From a virus, in IMG/VR virus record IMGVR_UViG_3300037359_000036, positions 1 through 20,423 of that record: a stretch of 20,423 nt of DNA; one strand, 5' to 3'. Position numbers and translations under genes: made by a program. The notes below the pieces were generated by a model. The model ran no database searches. It saw nothing but the letters and a program-made list of their open reading frames with translations, and was not told where the DNA came from. This document shows positions 13,820-20,423 of this stretch, one piece after another. Numbering within the stretch: the stretch's first letter is position 1; each line of letters opens with the position of its first letter.

Positions 13820-15615
13820 ACTACAGCATCTTCGTAAACGACTTCTTCTTCAGCATACTGATTATTAGTATCATACACCTCCCGAGTTTTTGCAACAATC
13901 TTATCCCAGTCGGCTCCACGGTGAACCGTTTGACCAACGGCGGTTAACCGGAAACCTTTCCTTCTGGCGACCTCCAAAAGCATCACGCCTGAGTCCGCCA
14001 AGTCGGGAGATTTTCCAAACAGCAGTTTGTAATCCGCCTTGGAAACCATGACGATCAGCGGCTTGGAATCGTCGAACTCCAAAGAACACAATTCTTTAGC
14101 CGTTTCATTGTCAATTCCTTTTAGTTGATCGGAGTTAAGCGCATTACGACTCCGAAAGTACATCTCCGCACGCTTGTTCTTGTACACCTCGTCAGCGGGA
14201 CGAACATCCTCCAGGCTGCAAGCGTCAGCGCTTGCCGAACCACTGAATACGATGCGCTGAATCTTTGAACTCCATGTGCGTTCGAATATGTCGCACAGGT
14301 CGGCTCCTCCTCCGGTAGCGTCTATTCCAAGATTCTCAGGTGGGCAGGAATACGTGGATTGTCCACGCCAAGTCACCTTTTCGCACTCCCGCCTAACCTG
14401 CTCGACGATCTGGTAGTCGATTGGGTTGGTGGATTTGGCGTTAACCGGGATGATGATGGGATTCATCCACTCCAATCCCCAACCGCCGCCTTCGATCTCC
14501 CCCAGAGCGGCGAAGCGCAGCGCCCTTCGATCTCCTCCTACCCGCGCCGGGTCGAATGCTCCAATGATCTCGAATCGGTTTCCGGTGAAGGTGTGATTTC
14601 CTGCCCCGCCGTGCTTGATGATGGCTGTCTCGCTGAATATGGTTTTGACCGTTCCTTCCGGGGGCCAGAATCCACGGTCGTTGCTCCAATACATCGGGTC
14701 GTTCTCGCTCGATAGCGCCTTGCGCCGAGCCTCGACCTTTTCTTTGGTGGGCAAGTGCTTACTGACAATCCTTCCCTCTACGATGTTGGGAGAACGCTCG
14801 GCGTCGAACCGGATCACGATTCCCGTCTGACCGTCCATCTGCGGCTTGGTTTCCCATTCCTCGGTATCGACGCCAACTGTGTGCCAACCGCCAAGTGGCT
14901 CGCAGAACTTGCCCATTTCGTCCAGACGTGATCGGGGGTTTCCCAAGACCGCCAGGACAAATTCATCCGGATAGGAGTGCATGTTCGTAGCCGCGTCGAA
15001 AATGGCGGTAGGTATCGCCGTCGCCTCGTCAATGACAATCATCTGGCGACGGGTATGGATGCCTTTGATATTGTCAGCGACCTTTGTTGTGCCCCCCTCT
15101 TCGACGGCGATACCTACAATAGCATGTTTATCATCACCCTTGACCGCCTGCCACATCATGCGCGAGTCAACGAAGTTGCCAATGCGAGGGCCGGGTATTG
15201 ACGTGTGAAAGTTCTGGACCTCGGCCCAGACCCTTTTACGAAGCGACTTGACTGTAGTGGAACAGAAGATGACCGAGCTATCCTCCGGATTGCACAACCA
15301 CCATGCGCAGGCGTATCCGGCGAAGTTGCGAGTTTTGGCAGTGCCGGCTGCCCCTGCAGCACCCACCCACTTGTTTTCGCTGCAAGCTCTAACGATCCTT
15401 TCCGTCCACGAATGCCACTCAAACCAACCTGGAACCAGTTTGTCCGCAATCAACTTGAACAGCTTTTCTCGCGTGGGCGCTCCACGATCAATCGGAATCC
15501 TCTGGCTGAAAGCGTACATCCAGTAAAACAACTGGGATTGACCGGGAAGCTTGCATCCGTAGGTCTCAATCGGGCCTTGGGATTCTTTAGTCAAAGTGCT
15601 TTTTCTTACGGCCAC
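13816..15615 (-). CDS. terL: Terminase large subunit
   Basis: The 599-aa length and motifs identify the DNA-packaging motor. The ATPase domain has Walker A GAAGAAGTAKT (85-95), Walker B MIVIDEA (192-198) with the catalytic Glu, and the coupling motif LGNP (224-227). The C-terminal RNase H-like nuclease has the acidic residues GAFDPARVGGD (352-362) and LGIDATGGG (429-437), and a third candidate around SLEFDDSK. It cuts concatemeric DNA and pumps it through the portal. The start is GTG at 15615: no in-frame ATG or upstream start exists, and the next Met is residue 33. No small terminase gene is recognised in the window. It is the first gene of the long minus-strand unit and diverges from the collagen-like gene. 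Confidence 0.93.
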   Translation of the reverse strand: MAVRKSTLTKESQGPIETYGCKLPGQSQLFYWMYAFSQRIPIDRGAPTREKLFKLIADKLVPGWFEWHSWTERIVRACSENKWVGAAGAAGTAKTRNFAGYACAWWLCNPEDSSVIFCSTTVKSLRKRVWAEVQNFHTSIPGPRIGNFVDSRMMWQAVKGDDKHAIVGIAVEEGGTTKVADNIKGIHTRRQMIVIDEATAIPTAIFDAATNMHSYPDEFVLAVLGNPRSRLDEMGKFCEPLGGWHTVGVDTEEWETKPQMDGQTGIVIRFDAERSPNIVEGRIVSKHLPTKEKVEARRKALSSENDPMYWSNDRGFWPPEGTVKTIFSETAIIKHGGAGNHTFTGNRFEIIGAFDPARVGGDRRALRFAALGEIEGGGWGLEWMNPIIIPVNAKSTNPIDYQIVEQVRRECEKVTWRGQSTYSCPPENLGIDATGGGADLCDIFERTWSSKIQRIVFSGSASADACSLEDVRPADEVYKNKRAEMYFRSRNALNSDQLKGIDNETAKELCSLEFDDSKPLIVMVSKADYKLLFGKSPDLADSGVMLLEVARRKGFRLTAVGQTVHRGADWDKIVAKTREVYDTNNQYAEEEVVYEDAVV

Positions 15616-15657
15616 GCATTGACTATAAACGCATGTTATGGCAAAGGAAAGGGCAGA
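15616..15657. promoter_or_regulatory. Divergent 42-bp gap between terminase and tail operons
   Basis: The two units start back to back with only 42 bp between the terminase GTG (15615) and the collagen-like ATG (15658). On the plus strand TTGACT lies at 15619-15624 without a well-spaced -10; on the minus strand TATAGT sits only a few bases before the terminase start. AAGGAAAGGG just ahead of 15658 could be its ribosome binding site. Promoters must overlap this gap or lie inside the flanking coding sequences; none can be named with confidence. Confidence 0.35.
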
Positions 15658-16203
15658 ATGAGCGCACCACTTGTTTCTGGAGCACCTTGGATTGCCAGTC
15701 TGACATGCCCCGGAACGACAACGGGTGGATCAGGCAACGGACAACCGGGGCCAGTTGGTCCTGCTGGACCTTCCGGACCTCCCGGACCTCCCGGGCCTGC
15801 CGGTGCCGCTGGAACCTCTGGAGCCGGCGCCTTTACTTCGACTACCGGCACATTCACCCAACCCCCAGTCAGTTCCGCCGTTCTTGTCAGCGTTCAGAAT
15901 TCTTCGTGGATGGCGGTGTCTCAAGTCGTGTTTGTGGCCAATGGAGGATACTACCTAGTATTCAACATCCCCAATTCCACCAGCGTTATCCTGATCAATC
16001 TCGGTTACAACGGGAACCTGATACCTGGCATGCTTGTGGCGTCCAATTCAACCATAGGACCTGGAGGAATAGCTGGCGTAGCCAATGGTGGAATTTATGC
16101 CGGAACCTCCGCCGATCTCGCCGCGCAAAATCCAGCAGGACCGGCAATCTGGATTCTCACTGATAGCGACCCGCAATACCAAATCGTAGCCATACCAGGA
16201 TGA
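15658..16203 (+). CDS. Collagen-like tail or fibre protein, 181 aa
   Basis: Residues 28-57 form ten uninterrupted Gly-x-y triplets (GQP, GPV, GPA, GPS, GPP, GPP, GPA, GAA, GTS, GAG), a short collagen-like triple-helix segment of the type found in phage tail fibres, where it trimerises and spaces a shaft. The C-terminal part (about 60-181) is Gly, Asn, Val and Ser rich and beta-like, suitable for a trimeric fibre tip or host-binding domain. The frame is open upstream to 15205 inside the terminase on the other strand; the ATG at 15658 is chosen because of the purine-rich AAGGAAAGGG ahead of it and because it clears the terminase. The stop overlaps the next gene by 4 nt. No signal peptide. Structural rather than enzymatic. 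Confidence 0.75.
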   Translation: MSAPLVSGAPWIASLTCPGTTTGGSGNGQPGPVGPAGPSGPPGPPGPAGAAGTSGAGAFTSTTGTFTQPPVSSAVLVSVQNSSWMAVSQVVFVANGGYYLVFNIPNSTSVILINLGYNGNLIPGMLVASNSTIGPGGIAGVANGGIYAGTSADLAAQNPAGPAIWILTDSDPQYQIVAIPG

Positions 16204-18182
16204 GCAGCGCTGCCGACACGATGCTTAAAGATGGAAACCTGTCATTCGAGGGAGGTCAGGACGCGGGAAGGTCGGCCTCCATCATTGACCGGAATCAGGT
16301 TGCGGCGGCAACCAACACGACCATGCGCGGAGGATTTATACGGCCAAGGCCCGCTATGGTAAAGTGCAACTTCACTTTCTCGGATAACAAGACTCAGACC
16401 GATTTCCGTCAGTCCCGATTCCAACACGCTTCGTTCTTCGATGGGTCTGGTTCCCCAATGCTACTTTCTTCTCACGGAGGACGGTTCTTTAAGGTTGACC
16501 TGCTGAAGAAAACCATTTCGGAGATCACACCCTTCGCCCACAAGAGCACATCAACTACAGCGGACTTTACGATTCCAGATGCCGGTAGTTCGGTTGATGT
16601 TTCGATTGTCAGCAGCTACAAGATGGTACCATCAGTCGCTTCTGGAAATCTGATTCAGACCGTTCCGTTGACCATCGGCGGGGTGTCCTATCAACTCGTT
16701 AAAGTAACCGGCGAGAACCTGATTACGGTAAAAGCGTTGGCCGGAGCATCAAGTGGCAGCGTGGTGGCATCCGGAGCCGGGGTGCAGTTTGGATACCTCG
16801 ACACGAATTCCGAGCGCAATCAGATGGGATGGTCAGTTCAGGCGGAAAACTTCTGGATTTATCAGGATAACCAAAGCCTCCCGGTTATATTCAATGGCTC
16901 GATTGCCAGGCGTGCGATTCCCTCGCGCATAGAGGTTCCCGTTGGCAATGTGATGGGTTACACGATGGGCCGGCTGGCTGTAGCCCTTCCCGACCGAACA
17001 AGTTTCAGGATTGGCGACCTCGTATTCGGAAGTGGAAACCGAGCCGACATGCTCCGATTCACGGAGAACGCTTTTCTGAACGAAGGCGGCGACTTTGCGG
17101 TGCCAAGCGGATACGGATTCATTACCAGTATGAAACCGTTGTCCATGATGGATACGCAACTCGGCCAAGGCCCGTTGATGGTATCCACGCCGCAGGTAGT
17201 GTGTTCGCTCAGCCTGCCATTTGACCGGACAACCTGGAAGAACCTAACCAACCCACTCCAGACGATCACGCCTATACTTGGACCACTCAGTCAGGATAGC
17301 ACCGTCAACGTCAACACGGATATGTGGTATCGGTCGAATGATTACGGTATCCACAGTTTCGTGTTGGCCCGCCGAGACTATACCAGCTACGGAAATACCC
17401 CGCAGAGCACCGAACTTGGAAAGACGCTCACTTATGATTCTGCATGGCTAGCGGAATACGCCTCGGGCGTCCTGTTCGATAACCGCCTGCTGATGACGTG
17501 CTCTCCGGTTCCAAGCATTCGAGGGGTGTGGCATCGAGGGTTGGTGGCGTTAGATTTCAACCTCGTATCGTCCTTGCGAGGAAAGACCAGTCCGGCCTGG
17601 GAGGGTATTTGGTCGGGATTACGCATCCTGAAGATCATCACCGGAACGGTTAACGGGTCGCCCCGATGCTTCATCTACGCCCTTAACCAAAACCTGGAGA
17701 TTGAGATTTGGGAGTTTGACTCGACGGCGACAATGGACAATTACAACACGCCGATCAACTGGACGGTTAACCTGCCGAGTTACAACTACGCCGATGGGTT
17801 TGCTTTGAAGTGCCAGGGAAGCGGAGAGCTATTTGTTGATGAGGTTAACGGTCAGGTATCCATCAACGTCAAATATCGTTCCGACCAGAATCCCTGCTGG
17901 AACGACTGGCAGACGTTCAACTTCTGCGCTACGATGACGGATTGCGGACCATTCGATTGCTCCGGGCCAAAGGTGTTCCGGCCTCAGTTCCGAAGTAAGC
18001 TGAAGCTTCACGCTCCCAAGGATGATTTCGACAAAATCAACGGTCGAAAAACTCGCACGGGTTACGAAATACAGCCGCGGCTGGAAATATCAGGCTCCTG
18101 TCAGATACGGCAGATTCGACTGCTGGCAATTCCTGAAACCGAGTCGGCCAACGCGGAGCGGGCGATGCCCAGCACGGTATGA
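16200..18182 (+). CDS. Tail nozzle-like protein (putative), 660 aa
   Basis: This long beta-rich protein has an N-terminal pattern (FEGGQDAGRSASIID at 16-30, then AATNTTMRGGFIRPRP at 36-51) that I associate with phage tail tubular and nozzle proteins: a Gly-Gly-Asp-type opening, an Asn-Thr-x-x-Arg-Gly-Gly segment and an Arg-Pro turn. The rest alternates short strands with Trp, Tyr and Asn, without catalytic motifs, and repeated blade-like segments suggest a propeller. A Cys cluster (about 575-600: NPCWNDW, FCATMTDCGPFDC) may form disulfides. It follows the collagen-like gene with an ATGA overlap and precedes a host-binding-type gene. Nozzle proteins form the end of the short tail and carry fibres. 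A baseplate or other adaptor is the alternative; the call is moderate. Confidence 0.5.
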   Translation: MSSAADTMLKDGNLSFEGGQDAGRSASIIDRNQVAAATNTTMRGGFIRPRPAMVKCNFTFSDNKTQTDFRQSRFQHASFFDGSGSPMLLSSHGGRFFKVDLLKKTISEITPFAHKSTSTTADFTIPDAGSSVDVSIVSSYKMVPSVASGNLIQTVPLTIGGVSYQLVKVTGENLITVKALAGASSGSVVASGAGVQFGYLDTNSERNQMGWSVQAENFWIYQDNQSLPVIFNGSIARRAIPSRIEVPVGNVMGYTMGRLAVALPDRTSFRIGDLVFGSGNRADMLRFTENAFLNEGGDFAVPSGYGFITSMKPLSMMDTQLGQGPLMVSTPQVVCSLSLPFDRTTWKNLTNPLQTITPILGPLSQDSTVNVNTDMWYRSNDYGIHSFVLARRDYTSYGNTPQSTELGKTLTYDSAWLAEYASGVLFDNRLLMTCSPVPSIRGVWHRGLVALDFNLVSSLRGKTSPAWEGIWSGLRILKIITGTVNGSPRCFIYALNQNLEIEIWEFDSTATMDNYNTPINWTVNLPSYNYADGFALKCQGSGELFVDEVNGQVSINVKYRSDQNPCWNDWQTFNFCATMTDCGPFDCSGPKVFRPQFRSKLKLHAPKDDFDKINGRKTRTGYEIQPRLEISGSCQIRQIRLLAIPETESANAERAMPSTV

Positions 18183-19588
18183 GCGAATGCCCAGCCATAC
18201 AATGCTGTCCGGATAATCCGTTTCCTTTCACGGATTTCATTCCAATACCCACATTCTGGAACACGCGGCAATGCTACACGGCGGTTTGCCCCGACAATCC
18301 TTCGATCACCGCAACCGAGTGCATTGAAGCGGGCACGATTCAGTCTCAGGTGGACCAAGCCGACGCGGACGCTCAGGCGTTGGCCATAGCAACCGACAGC
18401 GCACAGGCTGAGTTGAGTTGCGCCTTTACGTCCACGCAGCAAGTCTGCTTGGATTGCCCGACAGGAAATGCTGAGGCGAACATCATTCCGGTGATGACCT
18501 CTGACACCACGCCAATAGGCGTGTGTTCTGGATCAGACCAACCAAATCCTTCTACTCCGTGGTTCGCGTTTGACTCCAAAATTGGCACGATATGGGAGGC
18601 TCCCGAAGCGCCGCCATCATGGCTACAATACCAGTTCACAAGCTCGGTAGTCGTCAGCAAGTACGCCCTGACAATATCCCCCTATAGTTTCTTCCTTCCG
18701 GTTGTGGGTAACAGACCTACAGCCTGGATATTTGAGGCGTCCAACGATGGATCAAGTTGGACGGTTTTGGATTCTCAATCGAACTATTATGGGTTCAGTA
18801 TATCCACCACCGTTCGCGAGGAGTTTACCATATCGAACACAGCGGCTTATTCGTATTACAGATGGAGCTTCACGGCGTATGAAAGTAATTCCGGGGCTGC
18901 CGATCATCGTTTTGGTGTCGCTTTGGCTGAGTTGATAAGCAGCGGAATCGTGCGTATGTGCGCCAGCGCCACACGCAGCAGCTTGATAAGCACGGAGGAC
19001 GCCACAGCAAAGGCGTATGCCGCCGCCCTGGCGCTGGTCGCCAATCAGTGCGCGGCTACGGGTGGGGGTGGAACTTCCAGCACAGTACCCATCACCATGC
19101 CGTCAACCGGCTGGGGACAAAACGACTACGTCGCTTCAGACGAATACCCAAGTGTTATCAACATCCCAACCTTGGGGCTGATAACGAAGGTACGAGTAAC
19201 GATCACCGGCGTTGAACAGAGCACAGACGGAAATCAATGGCTGTTCATCCTTCGAGGACCGGACGGAACTTCCGTTCTGCTGTGGTCTGATTTGAACAAC
19301 TCGGGCGTTCCGAGCTCGTGGGTTTCACCACTCACGCTCACCTTTGACGATGCAGCCGTGGGGGTTGTGCCTCACCTGCCAATCAGTGCCGCCTATCAGC
19401 CGTCGAATGCCGGATTACAGCCGAACTTCAACCCTGTGAATCCCGCCCCACAGCCGCCGTATGCGCTATCCCTGTCTGCGTTCACTGGAAAACAAGCCCA
19501 GGGCGGATGGTCCTTATGGTGCGCCTCTCGACTGAGGCAGCAGGTAATAATTTCAGGTGGATGGTCATTGAACATTACAACAACTTAA
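18179..19588 (+). CDS. Tail adhesin with discoidin (F5/8C) domain and P/Homo-B-like domain
   Basis: The 469-aa protein is modular. Residues 1-55 are Cys rich with two CPDNP units (10-14 and 37-41). An Ala-rich helix (about 58-82) follows. Residues about 100-255 look like an F5/8 type C carbohydrate-binding domain (WFAFDSKIGTIWE, PSWLQYQF, KYALTISPYS, AWIFEASNDGSSWTVLDS, YYRWSF). A second Ala-rich helix lies at about 272-293. Residues about 302-468 match the bacterial P/Homo-B-like (proprotein-convertase P) domain: LTLTFDDAAV, AAYQPSNAG, PYALSLSAFTGK, GGWSLWCAS, and GGWSLNIT at the end. Such domains bind sugars or stabilise secreted proteins; no protease domain is present. It is likely a host-binding fibre. 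ATGA junction with the previous gene; the 17-nt gap to the next gene is not overlapping. Confidence 0.75.
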   Translation: MSECPAIQCCPDNPFPFTDFIPIPTFWNTRQCYTAVCPDNPSITATECIEAGTIQSQVDQADADAQALAIATDSAQAELSCAFTSTQQVCLDCPTGNAEANIIPVMTSDTTPIGVCSGSDQPNPSTPWFAFDSKIGTIWEAPEAPPSWLQYQFTSSVVVSKYALTISPYSFFLPVVGNRPTAWIFEASNDGSSWTVLDSQSNYYGFSISTTVREEFTISNTAAYSYYRWSFTAYESNSGAADHRFGVALAELISSGIVRMCASATRSSLISTEDATAKAYAAALALVANQCAATGGGGTSSTVPITMPSTGWGQNDYVASDEYPSVINIPTLGLITKVRVTITGVEQSTDGNQWLFILRGPDGTSVLLWSDLNNSGVPSSWVSPLTLTFDDAAVGVVPHLPISAAYQPSNAGLQPNFNPVNPAPQPPYALSLSAFTGKQAQGGWSLWCASRLRQQVIISGGWSLNITTT

Positions 19589-19605
19589 GGTAGCTTGAAT
19601 TCACA

Positions 19606-20355
19606 ATGCAGAATGCCATCGTCAATTTAACCCCAGGCACACTTCCGCAAGGGTATTGCCTTACCTCGCTTCAGCAGTTCTACAACGACATCATCAACCT
19701 GACGCTGGCGCAGATCCCAGGTTCGTATTCTCTGTTCAACTTCGGGGCAAACATTCCCGACCCAGCAGATCAGGATAAGCCCTGGCTCCGAACGCTGGCG
19801 GACGGATCAATGGACCGCTGGTACACCTTCAATGGCCTTTGGGTTTCCCCTCACGCGGTTCCTCCCAATGGCGAAGAGCGCCGGTTATGGGTGGGAACAC
19901 AAAGCGACTTGTGGGCGTATGACGGGGGCGATGGCACCGACCCCGCTGCGGCCACTGATACCACTGGGTCCATGTGGGACATCGACGGCCAGTTTGATTT
20001 GAAGTTCCCTTATGGCGCGGATGCGAGGTCAAACTCGGCGGGAACCGTGGCGCCGGCTGGCACTGGGGGCTTGGCATCAGCCTCTATCGGGGCATCGCAC
20101 GTTCACGTCTTTGGAGATACCGGAGACGGCGGAGATGGGCTAACCCTATTAACAGCGCCTACCGTGCCTATCCCGTCTCAAAGTTCAAACTCCTACCAAT
20201 ACAACTCAGCGGGCCCTGTTACCAATCCCAGTATCAGCACTGGAAAACTGGTATCGGCTCCAGCAAGCGCATCGGAAAGTGTAGCAACGGTGCCTCCATT
20301 CGTCGGCGTCTATTTTATCAAACGCAGCCTTCGGGTTTACTACCTCCCAACATGA
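19606..20355 (+). CDS. Tail-collar-type fibre protein, 249 aa
   Basis: The protein has the plan of short tail fibre and collar-domain proteins: an N-terminal attachment part (about 1-60), a linker with a WDIDGQFDLKFPYGAD segment (124-139) equivalent to the 'GrFplG' turn, a SHVHVFG motif (164-170), typical of the metal-binding His in collar fibres, a Gly/Ser-rich loop, and the ending VPPFVGVYFIKRS (229-241), the 'PPyvalnyiIk' end of collar domains. These trimerise and contact the host. It starts 17 nt after the previous stop; a TAAGG sits about 14 nt upstream, further than usual. Its stop overlaps the next gene by 4 nt. The sequence supports a receptor-binding role; the receptor is unknown. 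Confidence 0.7.
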   Translation: MQNAIVNLTPGTLPQGYCLTSLQQFYNDIINLTLAQIPGSYSLFNFGANIPDPADQDKPWLRTLADGSMDRWYTFNGLWVSPHAVPPNGEERRLWVGTQSDLWAYDGGDGTDPAAATDTTGSMWDIDGQFDLKFPYGADARSNSAGTVAPAGTGGLASASIGASHVHVFGDTGDGGDGLTLLTAPTVPIPSQSSNSYQYNSAGPVTNPSISTGKLVSAPASASESVATVPPFVGVYFIKRSLRVYYLPT

Positions 20356-20423
20356 GAACCACGTTGGGCGACCTTAAATCCAACTATCGCATTGCCGAGG
20401 CGCTGAATATTCCACCGGACGAT
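20352..20423 (+). CDS. Start of a further gene, cut by the right edge
   Basis: An ATG at 20352 forms the usual 4-nt ATGA overlap with the stop of the collar-type fibre gene, and its frame stays open for all 24 codons to the window end (MRTTLGDLKSNYRIAEALNI and four more). The peptide is helix-like and matches no family at this length. The regular overlap pattern of this unit is the main support. Function cannot be judged. Confidence 0.55.
   Translation, partial: MRTTLGDLKSNYRIAEALNIPPDD

Noticed and set aside
15619-15642. Sigma70-type promoter TTGACT plus TATGGC on the plus strand
   Set aside because: The spacing is about 12 nt, too short for a usual -35/-10 pair.
15205-15657. Upstream extension of the collagen-like frame
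   Set aside because: It runs over the terminase gene on the other strand; the ATG at 15658 has a purine-rich site and clears it.
1-20423. CRISPR array, tRNA genes, integrase or insertion sequence
   Set aside because: I saw no regularly spaced repeats, tRNA-like cloverleaf, recombinase motif or transposase; this is by eye only.

Overview
The window reads as part of the genome of a tailed double-stranded DNA phage (or prophage), about 20 kb of its head-and-tail morphogenesis region. The base for this is a large terminase with intact ATPase and nuclease motifs, a portal protein, a scaffold-like protein directly ahead of a major-capsid-like protein, and a set of tail or fibre proteins. The portal is large (768 aa) with a glutamine/lysine-rich helical tail, and one tail gene resembles a stubby-tail nozzle protein. 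These hints favour a short-tailed (podovirus-like) particle but do not prove it. No integrase, replication gene, tRNA or rRNA is visible. The host is not determined. A fibre-like protein with a GSGLxNL-type repeat unit and a P/Homo-B-like domain are styles I associate with Verrucomicrobia and Planctomycetes and their phages, which is weak inference.

Layout. Two back-to-back transcription units diverge from a 42-bp gap at 15616-15657. The long minus-strand unit runs from 15615 to the left edge in this order: terminase large subunit, a 14-cysteine protein, a 117-aa unknown, portal, a very acidic 43-aa protein, an ATP-grasp enzyme, a basic 62-aa protein, a small HTH protein, a Lar-like zinc ribbon, two GT25-type glycosyltransferases, a GT2-type glycosyltransferase, a class I methyltransferase, a GH130-like beta-propeller, a Cys-rich 71-aa protein, a 121-aa unknown, the scaffold candidate, the major capsid candidate, three small unknowns, and a signal-peptide-bearing fibre-like protein cut by the left edge. 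The plus-strand unit runs from 15658 to the right edge: a collagen-like protein, a nozzle-like protein, a discoidin plus P-like-domain protein, a collar-type fibre protein, and the first 24 codons of another gene.

Most gene junctions are 4-nt ATGA overlaps (thirteen seen), and I used these overlaps to move several starts inward from the longest possible ORF. Apart from the gap before the capsid gene and the hairpin after it, there is almost no non-coding DNA.

The most interesting part is a compact carbohydrate and ligase cassette of about 5.8 kb (4649-10427) placed inside the structural operon between portal and scaffold. It holds three glycosyltransferases, a methyltransferase, a propeller related to mannoside phosphorylases and glycosidases, and an ATP-grasp enzyme flanked by two tiny proteins of opposite charge. 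A reasonable inference is that it builds or attaches a glycan, possibly methylated, on the virion or on the host surface, made at the same time as the capsid. The sequence alone does not show the target.
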